From the NCBI GenBank assembly GCA_963768945.1, contig CAVYJW010000003.1, positions 682,001-746,000 of the forward strand: a DNA stretch of 64,000 nucleotides. The letters are read 5' to 3'. Below the pieces are notes generated by a model, which saw nothing but the letters and a program-made list of their open reading frames with translations, was not told where the DNA came from and ran no database searches. Made by a program: the position numbers and the translations under genes. Numbering within the stretch: the stretch's first letter is position 1; every line of letters starts with the position of its first letter. This document shows, piece by piece, positions 9,107-20,320 of this stretch. The DNA comes from RYN-230 sp963768945 (GTDB lineage: Bacteria; Actinomycetota; Actinomycetes; Streptosporangiales; Streptosporangiaceae).

Positions 9107-9856
9107 TCAGGTGTGGCCGCTGCTGACGAGGCTCCCGATGCCGTAGGTCACGGCGATGGCCATCCCACCCAGCAGGAGCTGGCGCACGCCCGAGTGCAGT
9201 ACCGGCCGCCCGGTGAGCCGGCCCACCACCATCCCGCCGGTGACCAGGGCCACCGCCGTGATCACCAGCGTGGCGGCCAGGTTGGGCAGGCCGAGCAGGT
9301 ACGGCAGCAGCGGGACCAGCGCGCCGAACGAGAACGCGAGCAGGGAGGAGACGCCGGCCAGGATGGGAGAGGGCAGCCCGCTGGGATCCACCCCGAGTTC
9401 CTCCCGCGTGTGCACCCGCAGCGCCTTGCCCGGGTCCTTCGACACCGCGGCGGCCATCCGGGCCGCGGTCTCTGGGTCCGCGCCGTACCCGCGGAAGTAA
9501 CCGGCCAGCTCTTCCTGCTCGGCCACGGGGAACAGGGTGAGCATCTTCTGTTCCAGCGCCACCTCGGCGTGCACCAGCTCGTTCTGGTTGGTGACCGAGA
9601 TGTACTCGCCGGTCCCCATCGAGAACGCCCCGGCCACCAGCGCGGCTACCCCGGTCAGCACGATCGTGTACGCGGACACCTGGCCCCCGCCCAGCCCGGC
9701 GATCAGGGAGGCGTTGGTGACCAGCCCGTCCACCGCGCCGAACACCGTGGGCCGCAGCCAGCCTCCGGATACGTCGTGGTGCCCGTGCGACCAGCCTGCC
9801 CGCAGCGCTGCCGTCCCGGTCGCCGAGGACGGGCCGCGCGTCTCCTCGTCAGCCAC
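9107..9856 (-). CDS. VIT1/CCC1-family divalent-metal transporter
   Basis: 249 aa membrane protein. The N-terminus reads RPTVFGAVDGLVTNASLIAGL, the VIT-family signature, followed by the FSMGTGEYISV helix. A cytosolic metal-binding-like helical stretch (about residues 95-150) contains EEL/AEQEELA acidic patches, and three C-terminal membrane spans close the protein. Family members export or store Fe2+/Mn2+. The gene stands alone, transcribed away from the TetR gene region. Confidence 0.88.
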   Translation of the reverse strand: MADEETRGPSSATGTAALRAGWSHGHHDVSGGWLRPTVFGAVDGLVTNASLIAGLGGGQVSAYTIVLTGVAALVAGAFSMGTGEYISVTNQNELVHAEVALEQKMLTLFPVAEQEELAGYFRGYGADPETAARMAAAVSKDPGKALRVHTREELGVDPSGLPSPILAGVSSLLAFSFGALVPLLPYLLGLPNLAATLVITAVALVTGGMVVGRLTGRPVLHSGVRQLLLGGMAIAVTYGIGSLVSSGHT

Positions 9857-10171
9857 CTGCCCCGATCACCTCCCAGCCCCGTACCGGAACGTGTCGCGGT
9901 AACGCTGGGCTGACGTCCACGATGCGGGCGAAGGCCCGGCGGCGTGCAGGCCGGCCTGCCCGGCGAGCTTGCTGATGTCCGCCGTCTCGCTGAGGTCCTC
10001 CGGCGATGCGGCCGCCTGGATCCGGTGGCTGGACCCAAATGCCATCGTGCTCGCCAGCCACGCACGATGCTAGCCCAGGGACCGCCACGACCAGGGGTCC
10101 GACCCGGTGCCTCGCGCGCGCTAGAACTGGTGGCATGAGCACACCAGTGGCCGGCCTGGGGCTCGGCCCGG
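9857..10171. other. Intergenic stretch with two hairpins, no gene seen
   Basis: No convincing coding frame. At 10043-10069, CATCGTGC and GCACGATG form a perfect 8-bp stem with an 11-bp loop; it could end transcription of the TetR gene on the minus strand, but lacks a T-run. At 10127-10147, CTGGTG and CACCAG form a second small inverted repeat. Confidence 0.45.
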
Positions 10172-11020
10172 TCAGCGCCGCGCGGCAGACGGCGGCCGGG
10201 CAGGCGGGAGCAGCCCGGTCAGGATGCGGGTCATCGCCCGCTCGAACAGGGGCTCCTGCGGCCCCGCATCCGCTGGCCCGCTGTCCGCTGGCCCGCTGTC
10301 CGCTGGCCCGCTGTCGGCTGGCCCGCAATCCGCCGGCCCGGCGCCGTCGTCCGCCGGCCCGGCGTCCTGGTCCGCGTGGGCGGTCGGCTGGTCCGCCAGC
10401 GCGGCGGCCAGGTGCGGATACTGGCCAGCCGCGGCGATCCGCAGCAGGTAGCCGGCCAGCGAACCCTGCCACTGGCTGGTGTCCTGCCCGGACCGCTGCT
10501 GGGTGATCTCGGTCTGCGCGAACAGCCGCATGGCGCCGGAGAACAGGCCGACGGTCTCCAGCTTCTCGGGCCCGGTCAGGCCCACTCCGGCCAGCACGGC
10601 CAGGACCTGCTCGATGAACGCGACCGCGTTCGGCCCGGGCAGGTTCCCGGTGGCCGGCACGTCGAGCAGCCACGGGTGGGCGTGATAGATGGCGCGGCCC
10701 TGCTGGGCCAGCCGGAGCAGATCGGCGACCGGCCGGCCAGAGGGAGGCTCATACGCATACTCTCCGTAGACCTGGTCGGCCATGAGCTCCACGAGCTCGT
10801 CCCGGGTGGCCACGTAACGGTAGAGCGACGCGGGCGCGGTCCCGATGGCCGACGCGGCCGAGCGCATGGTCACCGCGCCAAGACCGTCGGCGTCGGCCAG
10901 CCTGATGCCCGCCGAGGCGATCTCCGAGCGGCTGTGCTCAGGCGACGGCCCGCGGGCCGAGCGCTCCGGGCGCGTCCAGATGCTCGGGCCTCGGCCGCTG
11001 GTCCTCAGTTCCTCCTTCAT
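10172..11020 (-). CDS. TetR-family transcriptional regulator
   Basis: 282 aa. An N-terminal HTH (SRSEIASAGIRLADADG then MRSAASAIGTAPASLYRYV, about residues 29-67) precedes an all-helical TetR_C-type domain (DELVELMADQVYGE onward). The ATG at 11020 was chosen because it follows a palindromic candidate operator. Near the C-terminus, residues about 227-251 are GPADS pentapeptides coded by a 15-bp array. It is divergent from the alpha/beta hydrolase and probably represses it and itself. Confidence 0.88.
   Translation of the reverse strand: MKEELRTSGRGPSIWTRPERSARGPSPEHSRSEIASAGIRLADADGLGAVTMRSAASAIGTAPASLYRYVATRDELVELMADQVYGEYAYEPPSGRPVADLLRLAQQGRAIYHAHPWLLDVPATGNLPGPNAVAFIEQVLAVLAGVGLTGPEKLETVGLFSGAMRLFAQTEITQQRSGQDTSQWQGSLAGYLLRIAAAGQYPHLAAALADQPTAHADQDAGPADDGAGPADCGPADSGPADSGPADSGPADAGPQEPLFERAMTRILTGLLPPARPPSAARR
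10269..10343. repeat. 15-bp tandem repeat inside the TetR gene
   Basis: Five units of TCCGCTGGCCCGCTG type at 10269, 10284, 10299, 10314 and 10329. The first three are identical and the last two diverge. In the protein they read GPADS/GPADA, in the C-terminal linker of the regulator. Confidence 0.9.
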
Positions 11021-11026
11021 TGCGAA

Positions 11027-11040
11027 CACTGTATTCAGTG
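11027..11040. promoter_or_regulatory. Candidate TetR operator palindrome
   Basis: CACTG-TATT-CAGTG is a perfect palindrome 6 bp upstream of the regulator start codon, in the gap between two divergent genes. This is the usual place and shape for an autoregulatory TetR site. GCGAACA recurs twice nearby. Confidence 0.55.
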
Positions 11041-11085
11041 AGTTAGGCTCCCGGTATAGCGAACATTGATCGCAGTTCCGCCGAC

Positions 11086-11145
11086 GGCGGTGGCCCGGGC
11101 GGCGGTGGCCCGGGCGGCGGAAGGCCGGGCGGCGGAAGGGGAGCA
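11086..11145. repeat. 15-bp tandem repeat in the hydrolase leader
   Basis: Four units of GGCGGTGGCCCGGGC / GGCGGAAGGCCGGGC type. They lie upstream of the chosen ATG of the hydrolase. They could still be translated if a TTG at 11066 is used, since the frame is open across them. Confidence 0.85.
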
Positions 11146-11155
11146 GGGAGCAGAG

Positions 11156-12088
11156 ATGGCTGAAGCAGCCGGGCCTGGCCAGTGGGCCAGCACGTGGACG
11201 CCGACGCAGTATGCCCACAACGGCGCGGTCACGATCGCCTACGACCAGCTGGCCGGCTCGGAGGGCGAGCCGCTGCTGCTCGTCATGGGCCTGGCCGTGT
11301 CCAGGTTCTGGTGGCCTGCCGGGCTGGCCCAGGCGTTCGCCGACCAGGGGTTCGCGGTCGCCCGTTACGATCAGCGGGACGCGGGGCAGTCCACCCGGAT
11401 GCCCGACACCGGGGGCAGCAACCCATTCGCTGCGCTGGCCCGCAAGCGGGGTGCCTACTCCTCCGAGGACATGACCGACGACGCGATCGCCGTGCTGGAC
11501 GCGCTCGGCTGGGAGCGGGCGCATATTTTCGGCGCCTCGCTCGGCGGGATCATCGCCCAGCGCATCGCGCTCCGCCACCCTGGCCGGGTGCTCAGCGTGA
11601 CATCGGCCATGGGCATGCCCAGCGACGCGGTCGGCATCAAAGGGGGACGGTACGTGCGCTTCGGCCTGCTGGCCAGGCTGTCCCGGGTCAAGTTCCCCGA
11701 GGGCCGGGAAGGCGACATCCAGCTCTCGCTCATGCTCGCCCGCGAAATCGCCTCCCCCGCCTACCCGTTCGACGAGGACGCCGCCCGGGAGTGGATCGAA
11801 CGCGAGGCCGACAGCGGCCCCCGCGACACTAAGGCGCAGAGCAGGCAGGTCGGCGCCCCCTGGCACGGCCCCAAGCTCCGCGACCTGAACAAGCCCGTCC
11901 TCGTCCTGCACGGCGACCGGGACCCGATCCTGCGCGTCAGCGCCGCCCGGGCCACCGCGAAGGCCATCGACGGCGCCCGCCTGGTGGTCCTGCCGGGAGT
12001 CGGCCACGACCTTCCCGCGCCGCTGTGGCCCGGCATCGCCCGCGAGGTCCGCCAGACCGCCGACCGGGCATCGGCCCCCTCAGCCTGA
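11156..12088 (+). CDS. Alpha/beta-fold hydrolase
   Basis: 310 aa from the ATG at 11156, which follows a GGGAG. The nucleophile elbow GASLGG gives the catalytic serine (near residue 126). The acid lies in LHGDRDPIL and the histidine in PGVGHDLP near the C-terminus. The oxyanion region reads LLLVMGLAVSRFWW. This is the architecture of small esterases and epoxide-hydrolase-like enzymes; the substrate cannot be told. It is divergent from the TetR gene, which probably controls it. A TTG at 11066 in the same frame would add 30 residues coded partly by the 15-bp array. Confidence 0.85.
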   Translation: MAEAAGPGQWASTWTPTQYAHNGAVTIAYDQLAGSEGEPLLLVMGLAVSRFWWPAGLAQAFADQGFAVARYDQRDAGQSTRMPDTGGSNPFAALARKRGAYSSEDMTDDAIAVLDALGWERAHIFGASLGGIIAQRIALRHPGRVLSVTSAMGMPSDAVGIKGGRYVRFGLLARLSRVKFPEGREGDIQLSLMLAREIASPAYPFDEDAAREWIEREADSGPRDTKAQSRQVGAPWHGPKLRDLNKPVLVLHGDRDPILRVSAARATAKAIDGARLVVLPGVGHDLPAPLWPGIAREVRQTADRASAPSA

Positions 12089-12249
12089 ACGTTTCCGCTA
12101 ACGGTTTTACCGGCGCGAGGTGGCCGCCCCGGGAACAGGTGGCCCGGCGCCGGGCCGGCCCGCCTAAGGTGTCTAGCCTGTGCGTTCGCGCAGACGCCCG
12201 GCCGCCCGCCGCGCAGCCCCGGCGAGCAGCAGATCTGGGAGGGACCCCG

Positions 12250-12591
12250 ATGGCCGACGCCGATGACGTCCGCCGTCTCGCGCTGGCCCTGCCTGGCGTG
12301 GCGGAGATCGAGAGCGACGGGTTCGACTTCCGGGTAGGCGGCCACGGGTTCATCTGGTCCTACCCGGAGCGCCGGCCGGGCCAGCCGCGGGTCATCCGGA
12401 CCGACATCGCGGTCCTGTTCGTCGGGGACGAGGCCGAGAAGCAGGCTCTGCTTCTCGGCGAGCCCGGGGTCTTCTTCACCGCGCCCGGCTACGACGGCCG
12501 GCCGCTGGTGATGCTGCGGCTGGCGCAAGTAGACGCCGGGCGCCTGGAGGAGCTCGTGACCGACGCGTGGCGTATGCGCGCACCGGACTGA
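12250..12591 (+). CDS. MmcQ/YjbR-family protein
   Basis: 113 aa, ATG after GGGAGGGA. The family pattern is clear: VRRLALALPGVAEIESDGFDFRVGG in pieces, an AVLFVGDEAEKQALL stretch, and a C-terminal helix ELVTDAWRMRAP. MmcQ/YjbR proteins have a CyaY-like fold and are annotated as DNA-binding, with no defined function. The 160-bp gap before it holds no gene. Confidence 0.85.
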   Translation: MADADDVRRLALALPGVAEIESDGFDFRVGGHGFIWSYPERRPGQPRVIRTDIAVLFVGDEAEKQALLLGEPGVFFTAPGYDGRPLVMLRLAQVDAGRLEELVTDAWRMRAPD

Positions 12592-12620
12592 ACGGATGGC
12601 GGTCGCCCTAGGCTGAGGGC

Positions 12621-13276
12621 GTGACGCGCCGGTTCGATGTGATCCGCACGGAGCGTCTGGTCATGCGGCGCTGGCGTGAGGCCGACCGGGAGCCGTTCGC
12701 GGCGATTAACGCCGACCCCGAGGTGATGCGGTACTTCCCGGCTCCGCTCGACCGGGCGGCGAGCGACGCCATGGTGGACCGCATCGAGGATCTGTTCCGG
12801 CGGCAGGGGTTCGGGCTGTGGGCGCTGGAGACGGCCAGCACAGCGGACGCCGCGCCAGAACTTGCCAGCACAGAACTTGCCAGCACAGAACTTGCCAGCA
12901 CAGAACTTGCCAACACGGGACTCGCCAGCACCGGACTCGCCAGCACCGGGGAGTTCATCGGGTTCACCGGCCTGAACCCGATGCCGGACGGCGTCCCGGG
13001 CGCGGGCGGCATGGAGGTGGGCTGGCGGCTGGCCCGCCACGCCTGGCATCAGGGCTACGCCACCGAGGCCGCCGCGGCCTCGGCCAGCGTGGCCTTCCAG
13101 GGGCCGGCCTGGCGGAGCTGTGGTCCATCACGGCGGTCCTGAACGAGCCGTCCCGGGCCGTGATGCGGCGGCTGGGGATGACCCTGGACGCCTATTTCGA
13201 CCACCCGAAGGTGGAAACCGGTCATCCCCTCCGCCCGCACGTGGCCTACCGCCTCCCGCGCTCCGACCCACTCTGA
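12621..13276 (+). pseudogene. GNAT acetyltransferase (RimJ-like), frameshifted
   Basis: A GTG start at 12621 opens a RimJ/RimL-type GNAT (TERLVMRRWREADREPFAAI; GWRLARHAWHQGYATEAAAA). The frame breaks after about residue 160 at the G-run 13100-13103 and ends early. The expected C-terminal part (AELWSITAVLNEPSRAVMRRLGM to RLPRSDPL) continues in another frame to 13276. Adding one G to the run restores a normal-length protein. This is either a single-base loss in the genome or a consensus error. Residues about 79-109 are ELAST pentapeptides from a 15-bp array, inserted between two core beta-strands. Confidence 0.8.
12857..12946. repeat. 15-bp tandem repeat inside the GNAT gene
   Basis: Six 15-bp units: four close to AGAACTTGCCAGCAC, then two of CGGACTCGCCAGCAC type. 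They encode TELAS/TGLAS. The first units are nearly identical while the last two form a second sub-type, so the array shows at least two expansion steps. Confidence 0.92.
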
Positions 13277-13371
13277 CGGTGCGCCGTCCCGCGCGGGTCG
13301 CCACGCTGATCGCGGGTAGGGACCTCAGTGCCGTCCGGGCACATACCGTCAGAAAACCAGGAGATATCGCG

Positions 13372-15912
<2,541 letters not shown>

Positions 15913-15983
15913 GCCGCCCGTTCCGCCCGGCCGGGCGGAAAAATTCACCAGCAAGACCAAAGGCACGCAACGAAAGGCACGAC

Positions 15984-16382
15984 ATGCAACGCGAGAGTTC
16001 CAAGCACGGCCCGCGACTCGACGAGGAAATGGAGGAAGAAGACCAGACCATCCTGCGGTCGGGCCAGCCGCCGCGCACCGAGGAGTGGCGCCAGACCGAG
16101 CCGTTCGACGAGCCTCACCTGGAAACGGAGCTGCCCGAGGAGGAAGAGCCCGCTGCCCCGCGCGGGATGACCCCGGCTGACGTGGAACGGCGCGCCGACA
16201 TCGCCCGCTGGCTGCCGCCGCACAAGTTCCCCGCGGACCGCGACACGCTGCTGGCGTTCGTGCAGCACGAGGGCGGGCCCGACGACGTCGTTGACGCCAT
16301 CGCCAGCTTGCCCGCCGGGCGGAGGTTCGCCACGATCGGCGAGGTCGTCCGGGCCCTCGGTGTTCCCTACGAGGAGGCCTGA
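15984..16382 (+). CDS. DUF2795 domain protein
   Basis: 132 aa. The first half is strongly acidic and charged (DEEMEEEDQTIL, LPEEEEPAAP). The second half (about 60-130) is a DUF2795 domain: ADIARWLPPHKFPADRDTLL, a central HEGGPDDVVDAIASLP, and GEVVRALGVP. The family is common in actinobacteria and functionally undefined. The position right after a ClpC paralogue suggests an adaptor or substrate role; this is inference only. Confidence 0.8.
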   Translation: MQRESSKHGPRLDEEMEEEDQTILRSGQPPRTEEWRQTEPFDEPHLETELPEEEEPAAPRGMTPADVERRADIARWLPPHKFPADRDTLLAFVQHEGGPDDVVDAIASLPAGRRFATIGEVVRALGVPYEEA

Positions 16383-16455
16383 ATCACCAGCCCACGGTGA
16401 GGGGAGGACCGGCGCGGATCCCGGAATGGACCGCGGTGCGTGACAGCATGTGGGT

Positions 16456-17806
16456 GTGGCGGAGTTCGACGCGGAGCTGTACCTGCGGCTGACGGGGGAG
16501 CGCGTTTTGCTGGGCCCCGGCACCGACGACGGCCGGCCGTCGAACTCGGTGATGCACAGCGCCGCGCACGCGCTGGTGGCCGTGGGGGCGATCACGGCCG
16601 AGACCGCCCAGGCTGTCGTGAATGACTACCGGCTGGCGTGGTCGTACCGCTCTCGCGAGGGGCGCGACCATCACCAGGTTCTGGGGACGGCCAGGCCGCT
16701 CACGTCACGTCCTGCCCTGGGCCCGGTTCGGGCGGTGCCGTGCGGGCGGCTGATCGAACGGGCCTGGGGGCAGCTGTTCCTCGGTTACCTTGCGCTCACC
16801 GACGAGGTGACCACGCTGCATGTGTCCATGCGCCCGGCGCCGTCCCAGCCCTCACAGTCGTCGAGGCAGGTGCGCCGCCAGGGGGTCATGCGGTCCGGGG
16901 CCGGCGGCACCGTCCTGCGGGCCGGGAATGCCGGGCGGCCCGGGCCCGGGCGGCCGGGCGGTCGGTCCCGGCCTGCCCGGGCGGCTCACGGTCACCGACG
17001 ACCGCGGCACGACCGCGACCGCGAATTTCTCAGGCGAGGGTGACGACTCGGGGTGGCGGGGCAAGTTCGAGGCCAGTCCGGCGCTCGCCGTGGGCACGGC
17101 GTGGATCGAGGTGCTGGGCGAGCGGGTCGAACTGCCCAGCCAGCCCGGAAGCGCTGCCCGGGTATGGGTGGAGCCACGCACGGAGGCGAGCCCGGCCCGT
17201 GGCTACCTGTGGACCAAACTGGCCAGCCTGGCCGAGTTCCCTTCTCCCGGCTCGATGGACACGCCCATCGAGACGCTCGTCGCGGCCGGGGCGCTGGCCT
17301 CGCAGGACCCGGCCATCGCCGAGATTCGCGCCGTCGTGAACGGCCTGTTCCATGGATCGGGCACCACGCCCGCTTTCCGCGCGCCGCTTCCGGAGCCGTG
17401 GCGGTCCATGCTGGCCCGGCGCGGCCAGGCCAGCGGGCCTAAGGGTCTTGTGGTGACCGGTGTCATGACCCCGCCGGTTGACGGATTCACCCTGGCTGTC
17501 CTGGCCGTGCATTCCACGGGTGAGAGGTTTGTCGCCGACGTCCAGACCGCCCCCGGCGTGCCGCACCCGCACTGGTTCCCGGGCCCGCTCGACCAGCCGG
17601 AACTGGTCTGGTGGGCGGCGGACGACCGTGGCCATCACTACGTCGGGCACATGGAGACCTGGCGTTACAGTCCGGACGGCTCCGACGGGCAGATCCATTT
17701 CTGGCCCGCGCTCGACCCGGCCGCCGTGGTCCTCGACATCATGCCGACCACGATGGCCGCGCGGGCCATCATCCGGATACCGCTGGCCTGGGGAGAGGAC
17801 CAGTGA
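16456..17806 (+). pseudogene. Unknown protein, probably frameshifted
   Basis: A GTG at 16456 opens MAEFDAELYLRLTGERVLL and reads well to about 16850 (ERAWGQLFLGYLALTDEVTT). After that the plausible coding frame changes within the G/C-rich stretch 16850-16960, and continues with GRLTVTDDRGTTATANFSG to a TGA at 17804-17806. The C-terminal part has a WRYSPDGSDG strand and no recognised domain. The next gene starts by GTGA overlap with this stop, which argues that the downstream frame is translated. One extra or two missing bases would repair it. I do not recognise the family. Confidence 0.6.
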
Positions 17807-18630
17807 ACGTGCCATGGTGGCAGGGCGTGCCCGCGGCGCAGGCCCGTTTGTCCTGCGGGGGACGGGCGCACCGGCTGCGCTGGGCGGCGGGGGAACTGCT
17901 GGCTCCGGACCACCCCGACCTGGACGGGGAGCAGATCCTCAGCGCCCTGGCCGGCCAGCGCTGTACTTGCCTCGACGCGCTGGACGCATGGGCCGCGCAC
18001 AGCGGCGACCTGCGCGTCCTGGTCGTGGCCAGCCGCGGGCCGGCCGATCCGGTACTGGTCGGGCCGGGGGACTCGGCGCACGTCGCACCCCCCATGATCG
18101 GCCGGGGAGCGGCCGGGATGCGGCGCCGCCGGGCCGCCGTGACCGCGGTGCTGCACGGGGGAGGCTCTAGCGAGGCCGGCGACGCGCTGGCCACACTGCT
18201 CGCCATGGGTGGCCCGATGCAGGCCCGGCTGACGGCCACGGTCGCGGCAACCTGGCGCGAGCGGCTGCGCGACGGGGCCGCTCCCGAGGACGCCGCGGCG
18301 GCGGAGAAGGCCCGGCCCGCGCTGCACGCGGCGCTGTACGGCCGGGTCGTGGCCGCCCTGCGGGCCTGGACCGGGGAGCCGGACCTCCGGGTCACGCTGA
18401 CCATGATCCCGGAACCGGGCCAGCCCGCCCTGGCCCGCGACGGGGACGGGGTCGCGGCGGAGCTTCCGTTCGGCTGGATCAACGACGTGTGGTCCCGTGG
18501 CCTGGGCACCTGCTGGGACCGCTTCTGCCTGGCCGCCAGGCCGGCCGGGGAAGGGTGGGCGCTGTCCGCGGTCGGCCGTGACCTGGGCCCGCCCGGGCAG
18601 GTCACGATCAGTGCGCGCCCGCCGGGCTGA
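17803..18630 (+). CDS. Hypothetical protein, coupled to the preceding gene
   Basis: 275 aa, GTG start overlapping the previous stop by 4 bp, with GGGAGAGGACC upstream. There are no membrane spans or signal peptide. The central part is Ala/Arg-rich and helical (PMQARLTATVAATWRERL); the C-terminal part has ELPFGWINDVWSRGLGTCWDRFCL. I do not recognise the family. Together with the preceding gene it looks like a two-gene unit of unknown role. Codon use is like its neighbours. Confidence 0.7.
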   Translation: MNVPWWQGVPAAQARLSCGGRAHRLRWAAGELLAPDHPDLDGEQILSALAGQRCTCLDALDAWAAHSGDLRVLVVASRGPADPVLVGPGDSAHVAPPMIGRGAAGMRRRRAAVTAVLHGGGSSEAGDALATLLAMGGPMQARLTATVAATWRERLRDGAAPEDAAAAEKARPALHAALYGRVVAALRAWTGEPDLRVTLTMIPEPGQPALARDGDGVAAELPFGWINDVWSRGLGTCWDRFCLAARPAGEGWALSAVGRDLGPPGQVTISARPPG

Positions 18631-18640
18631 CACCGCCCGT

Positions 18641-19137
18641 TCAGCGCCTGCGCTCCCGCCGGGCGTACTTGCGGGCGCACCGCTGGCAGGCCGGCACCGT
18701 GCCTGCGACTGCCACCGCCGGAACGGCCAGTAACCAGTGATGGCGGTGGTAGCGGCACGGTTCCCCGGGGCCGGCCGGGGCACGGCCGGGCCGGTGCAGG
18801 ATGGCCCGGCCAGCGGGTCCATGTGCACCCAGTGTGCCGCCTGGACGCCCGCGGCCCACCGCAACGGGTGACCGGCGGCCGTGCACACCACGCCGGACAG
18901 TTCGGGCACCACGGCCAGGCCCGGCGCGGATCCGGGCGGGGCGGACCGCGCGGCGCCGGCCGCCGCCTGGTACTCCCGCTGCGACACCAGGTCCATGGCC
19001 GCGGCCAGTTCCCAGCGGGCTAGGTGGGTGCCCTCACCGGGGCAGTACGCGCCCCGCGGGGCGTCGCAGGCTCCGCAGGGCATGCTGCGCACCGTCTCAG
19101 CCAGGTCGGCAGGCATCGCGCCGCTCATCGCGGTCAT
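18641..19137 (-). pseudogene. Small zinc-finger-like protein, frameshifted
   Basis: From the ATG at 19137 the frame gives CGACDAPRGAYCPGEGTHLAR, a Cys-x2-Cys ... Cys ... His pattern seen in short actinobacterial zinc-binding proteins. After about residue 120 the sensible frame shifts at the C-run 18763-18766 and continues as CRYHRHHWLLAVPAVAVAG, then a second Cys pair (PACQRC) and a basic tail ending at 18641. Restoring one base gives one continuous protein with Zn-ligand pairs at both ends. It is convergent with the gene ending at 18630. Confidence 0.6.
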
Positions 19138-19165
19138 AACCCCCCAACCCCTATCGTGGGCTACT

Positions 19166-19183
19166 CATTGTAATCGAACAATG
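19166..19183. promoter_or_regulatory. Palindrome upstream of the zinc-finger gene
   Basis: CATTGT-N6-ACAATG, a perfect 6-bp inverted repeat about 30 bp upstream of the minus-strand start at 19137, in an AT-richer patch. It is a candidate operator with no known owner. Confidence 0.4.
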
Positions 19184-19225
19184 GACCCGACGTAACTTCG
19201 TGAATGTGCGCCCCCGCGTAGCGGC

Positions 19226-19262
19226 CAGCCGTAATGCGTACAGCCGTAGTGCGTACAGTCGG
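19226..19262. repeat. 15-bp tandem repeat between genes
   Basis: Two near-identical units CAGCCGTAATGCGTA / CAGCCGTAGTGCGTA at 19226 and 19241, with a partial third. The position is non-coding, between the zinc-finger gene start and the stop of the MBL gene. Confidence 0.75.
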
Positions 19263-19295
19263 CCGTCATCCGTTACGCCGGCGGTAACAGCCGCG

Positions 19296-20240
19296 CTACG
19301 CCCGGCAGGTGAGCGGGGCTCCGCCGTTGTAGGCCACCATGTCGGCCAGCGCGGCAGGCACGTCGATAGGTCCGCCGCGCGGGGTCCCGGCGAGTTCGGC
19401 GCAGGCCCGGTGCAGGTTGCCGACGATCCGCTCGGGGTCGGCCCAGCCGGCGAACCGCCCCAGGCCGGTGTCCCGGGCCGCCGCGAGCGGAGTCACCCCC
19501 GCCGCCCGAGCGCGGGCCGCGACATCCAGCACGAACCGGAGGTAGTCCAGCGTCGCCTCGAGCGGCCCCGTCCCCTCGAACACCGGGCCGTGGCCCGGCA
19601 CCGTGATCCGGGCCCCGAGCGGCGCCACGACCTGCTCCAGCACCTCCACCGCCCCCGTCACCGAGCCCATCAGCAGAAACGGCGTACCCCCGTTGAAAAT
19701 CAGGTCCCCGCAGAACAGCACGCAGCGGTCCGGGATCCAGACGATCGAATCGTTAGTGGTATGGGCGGGTGTGCCGACGTAACGCACGGACGCGCGCAGG
19801 TCACCGGCGTGCACGGCGATCTCGTCGGTGAACGTGACGAAGGGCGGGTCGAGGGTCAGTTCGCCCCAGTCCGGGCCGTCCCAGATACCCAGGTCGCGCG
19901 GCGGGCCGAAGGCGAGGGCCTCGGTGCGCGTGCTCTCGTGGCCGACGATGGCCGCGGCGGGGAACAGGCAGTTGCCGAAGGTGTGGTCGCCGTGGTGGTG
20001 CGTGTTGACCAGCGTGCGCACCGGCGCTGGCGTGACGGCCGCGATCGCGGCCTGGTAGGCGCGGGTCCGGCGATGGGTCGCGCAGGCGTCGATGCTGATG
20101 ACTCCCTGCGGCCCGGTCAGGAACCCGGTGTTGTTGATCCACCAGGTGCCGTCAGGCTGGACGTAGGCGTAGACCCCGGCCGATACCTCGTGCACCGCGG
20201 GCCGTCCCGGGACGGTGATATCGCTGGGCAGGCTGCTCAT
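19296..20240 (-). CDS. MBL-fold metallo-hydrolase
   Basis: 314 aa. The metallo-beta-lactamase zinc motif is NTHHHGDHTFGN near residue 84, with later ligands in FCGDLIF and VPGHGPVFEG. The ATG at 20240 was preferred over one 24 bp upstream because it follows AGGGAGAG at proper spacing. The family includes lactonases and glyoxalase-II-like hydrolases, and the product is probably cytoplasmic (no signal peptide). The substrate cannot be told. It is followed upstream (same strand) by the HdeD gene. Confidence 0.87.
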   Translation of the reverse strand: MSSLPSDITVPGRPAVHEVSAGVYAYVQPDGTWWINNTGFLTGPQGVISIDACATHRRTRAYQAAIAAVTPAPVRTLVNTHHHGDHTFGNCLFPAAAIVGHESTRTEALAFGPPRDLGIWDGPDWGELTLDPPFVTFTDEIAVHAGDLRASVRYVGTPAHTTNDSIVWIPDRCVLFCGDLIFNGGTPFLLMGSVTGAVEVLEQVVAPLGARITVPGHGPVFEGTGPLEATLDYLRFVLDVAARARAAGVTPLAAARDTGLGRFAGWADPERIVGNLHRACAELAGTPRGGPIDVPAALADMVAYNGGAPLTCRA

Positions 20241-20320
20241 CGGGCTCTCCCTCCGGGAGCCCAACCTAACCGCGTCCCCCGGTGCGGTCCGCGCGTGACA
20301 CTCTGCCTGGGTTAGACGGA

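Noticed and set aside
10135..10506. Plus-strand frame starting MSTPVAGLGLGPV
   Set aside because: It soon becomes Arg/Ala/Pro-rich and runs antisense to the TetR gene and its repeat; no domain and no ribosome site.
17665..19137. A single 490-codon minus-strand protein
   Set aside because: Only its first ~120 codons look coding; the rest runs antisense to the gene at 17803-18630. A frameshifted short zinc-finger gene explains it better.
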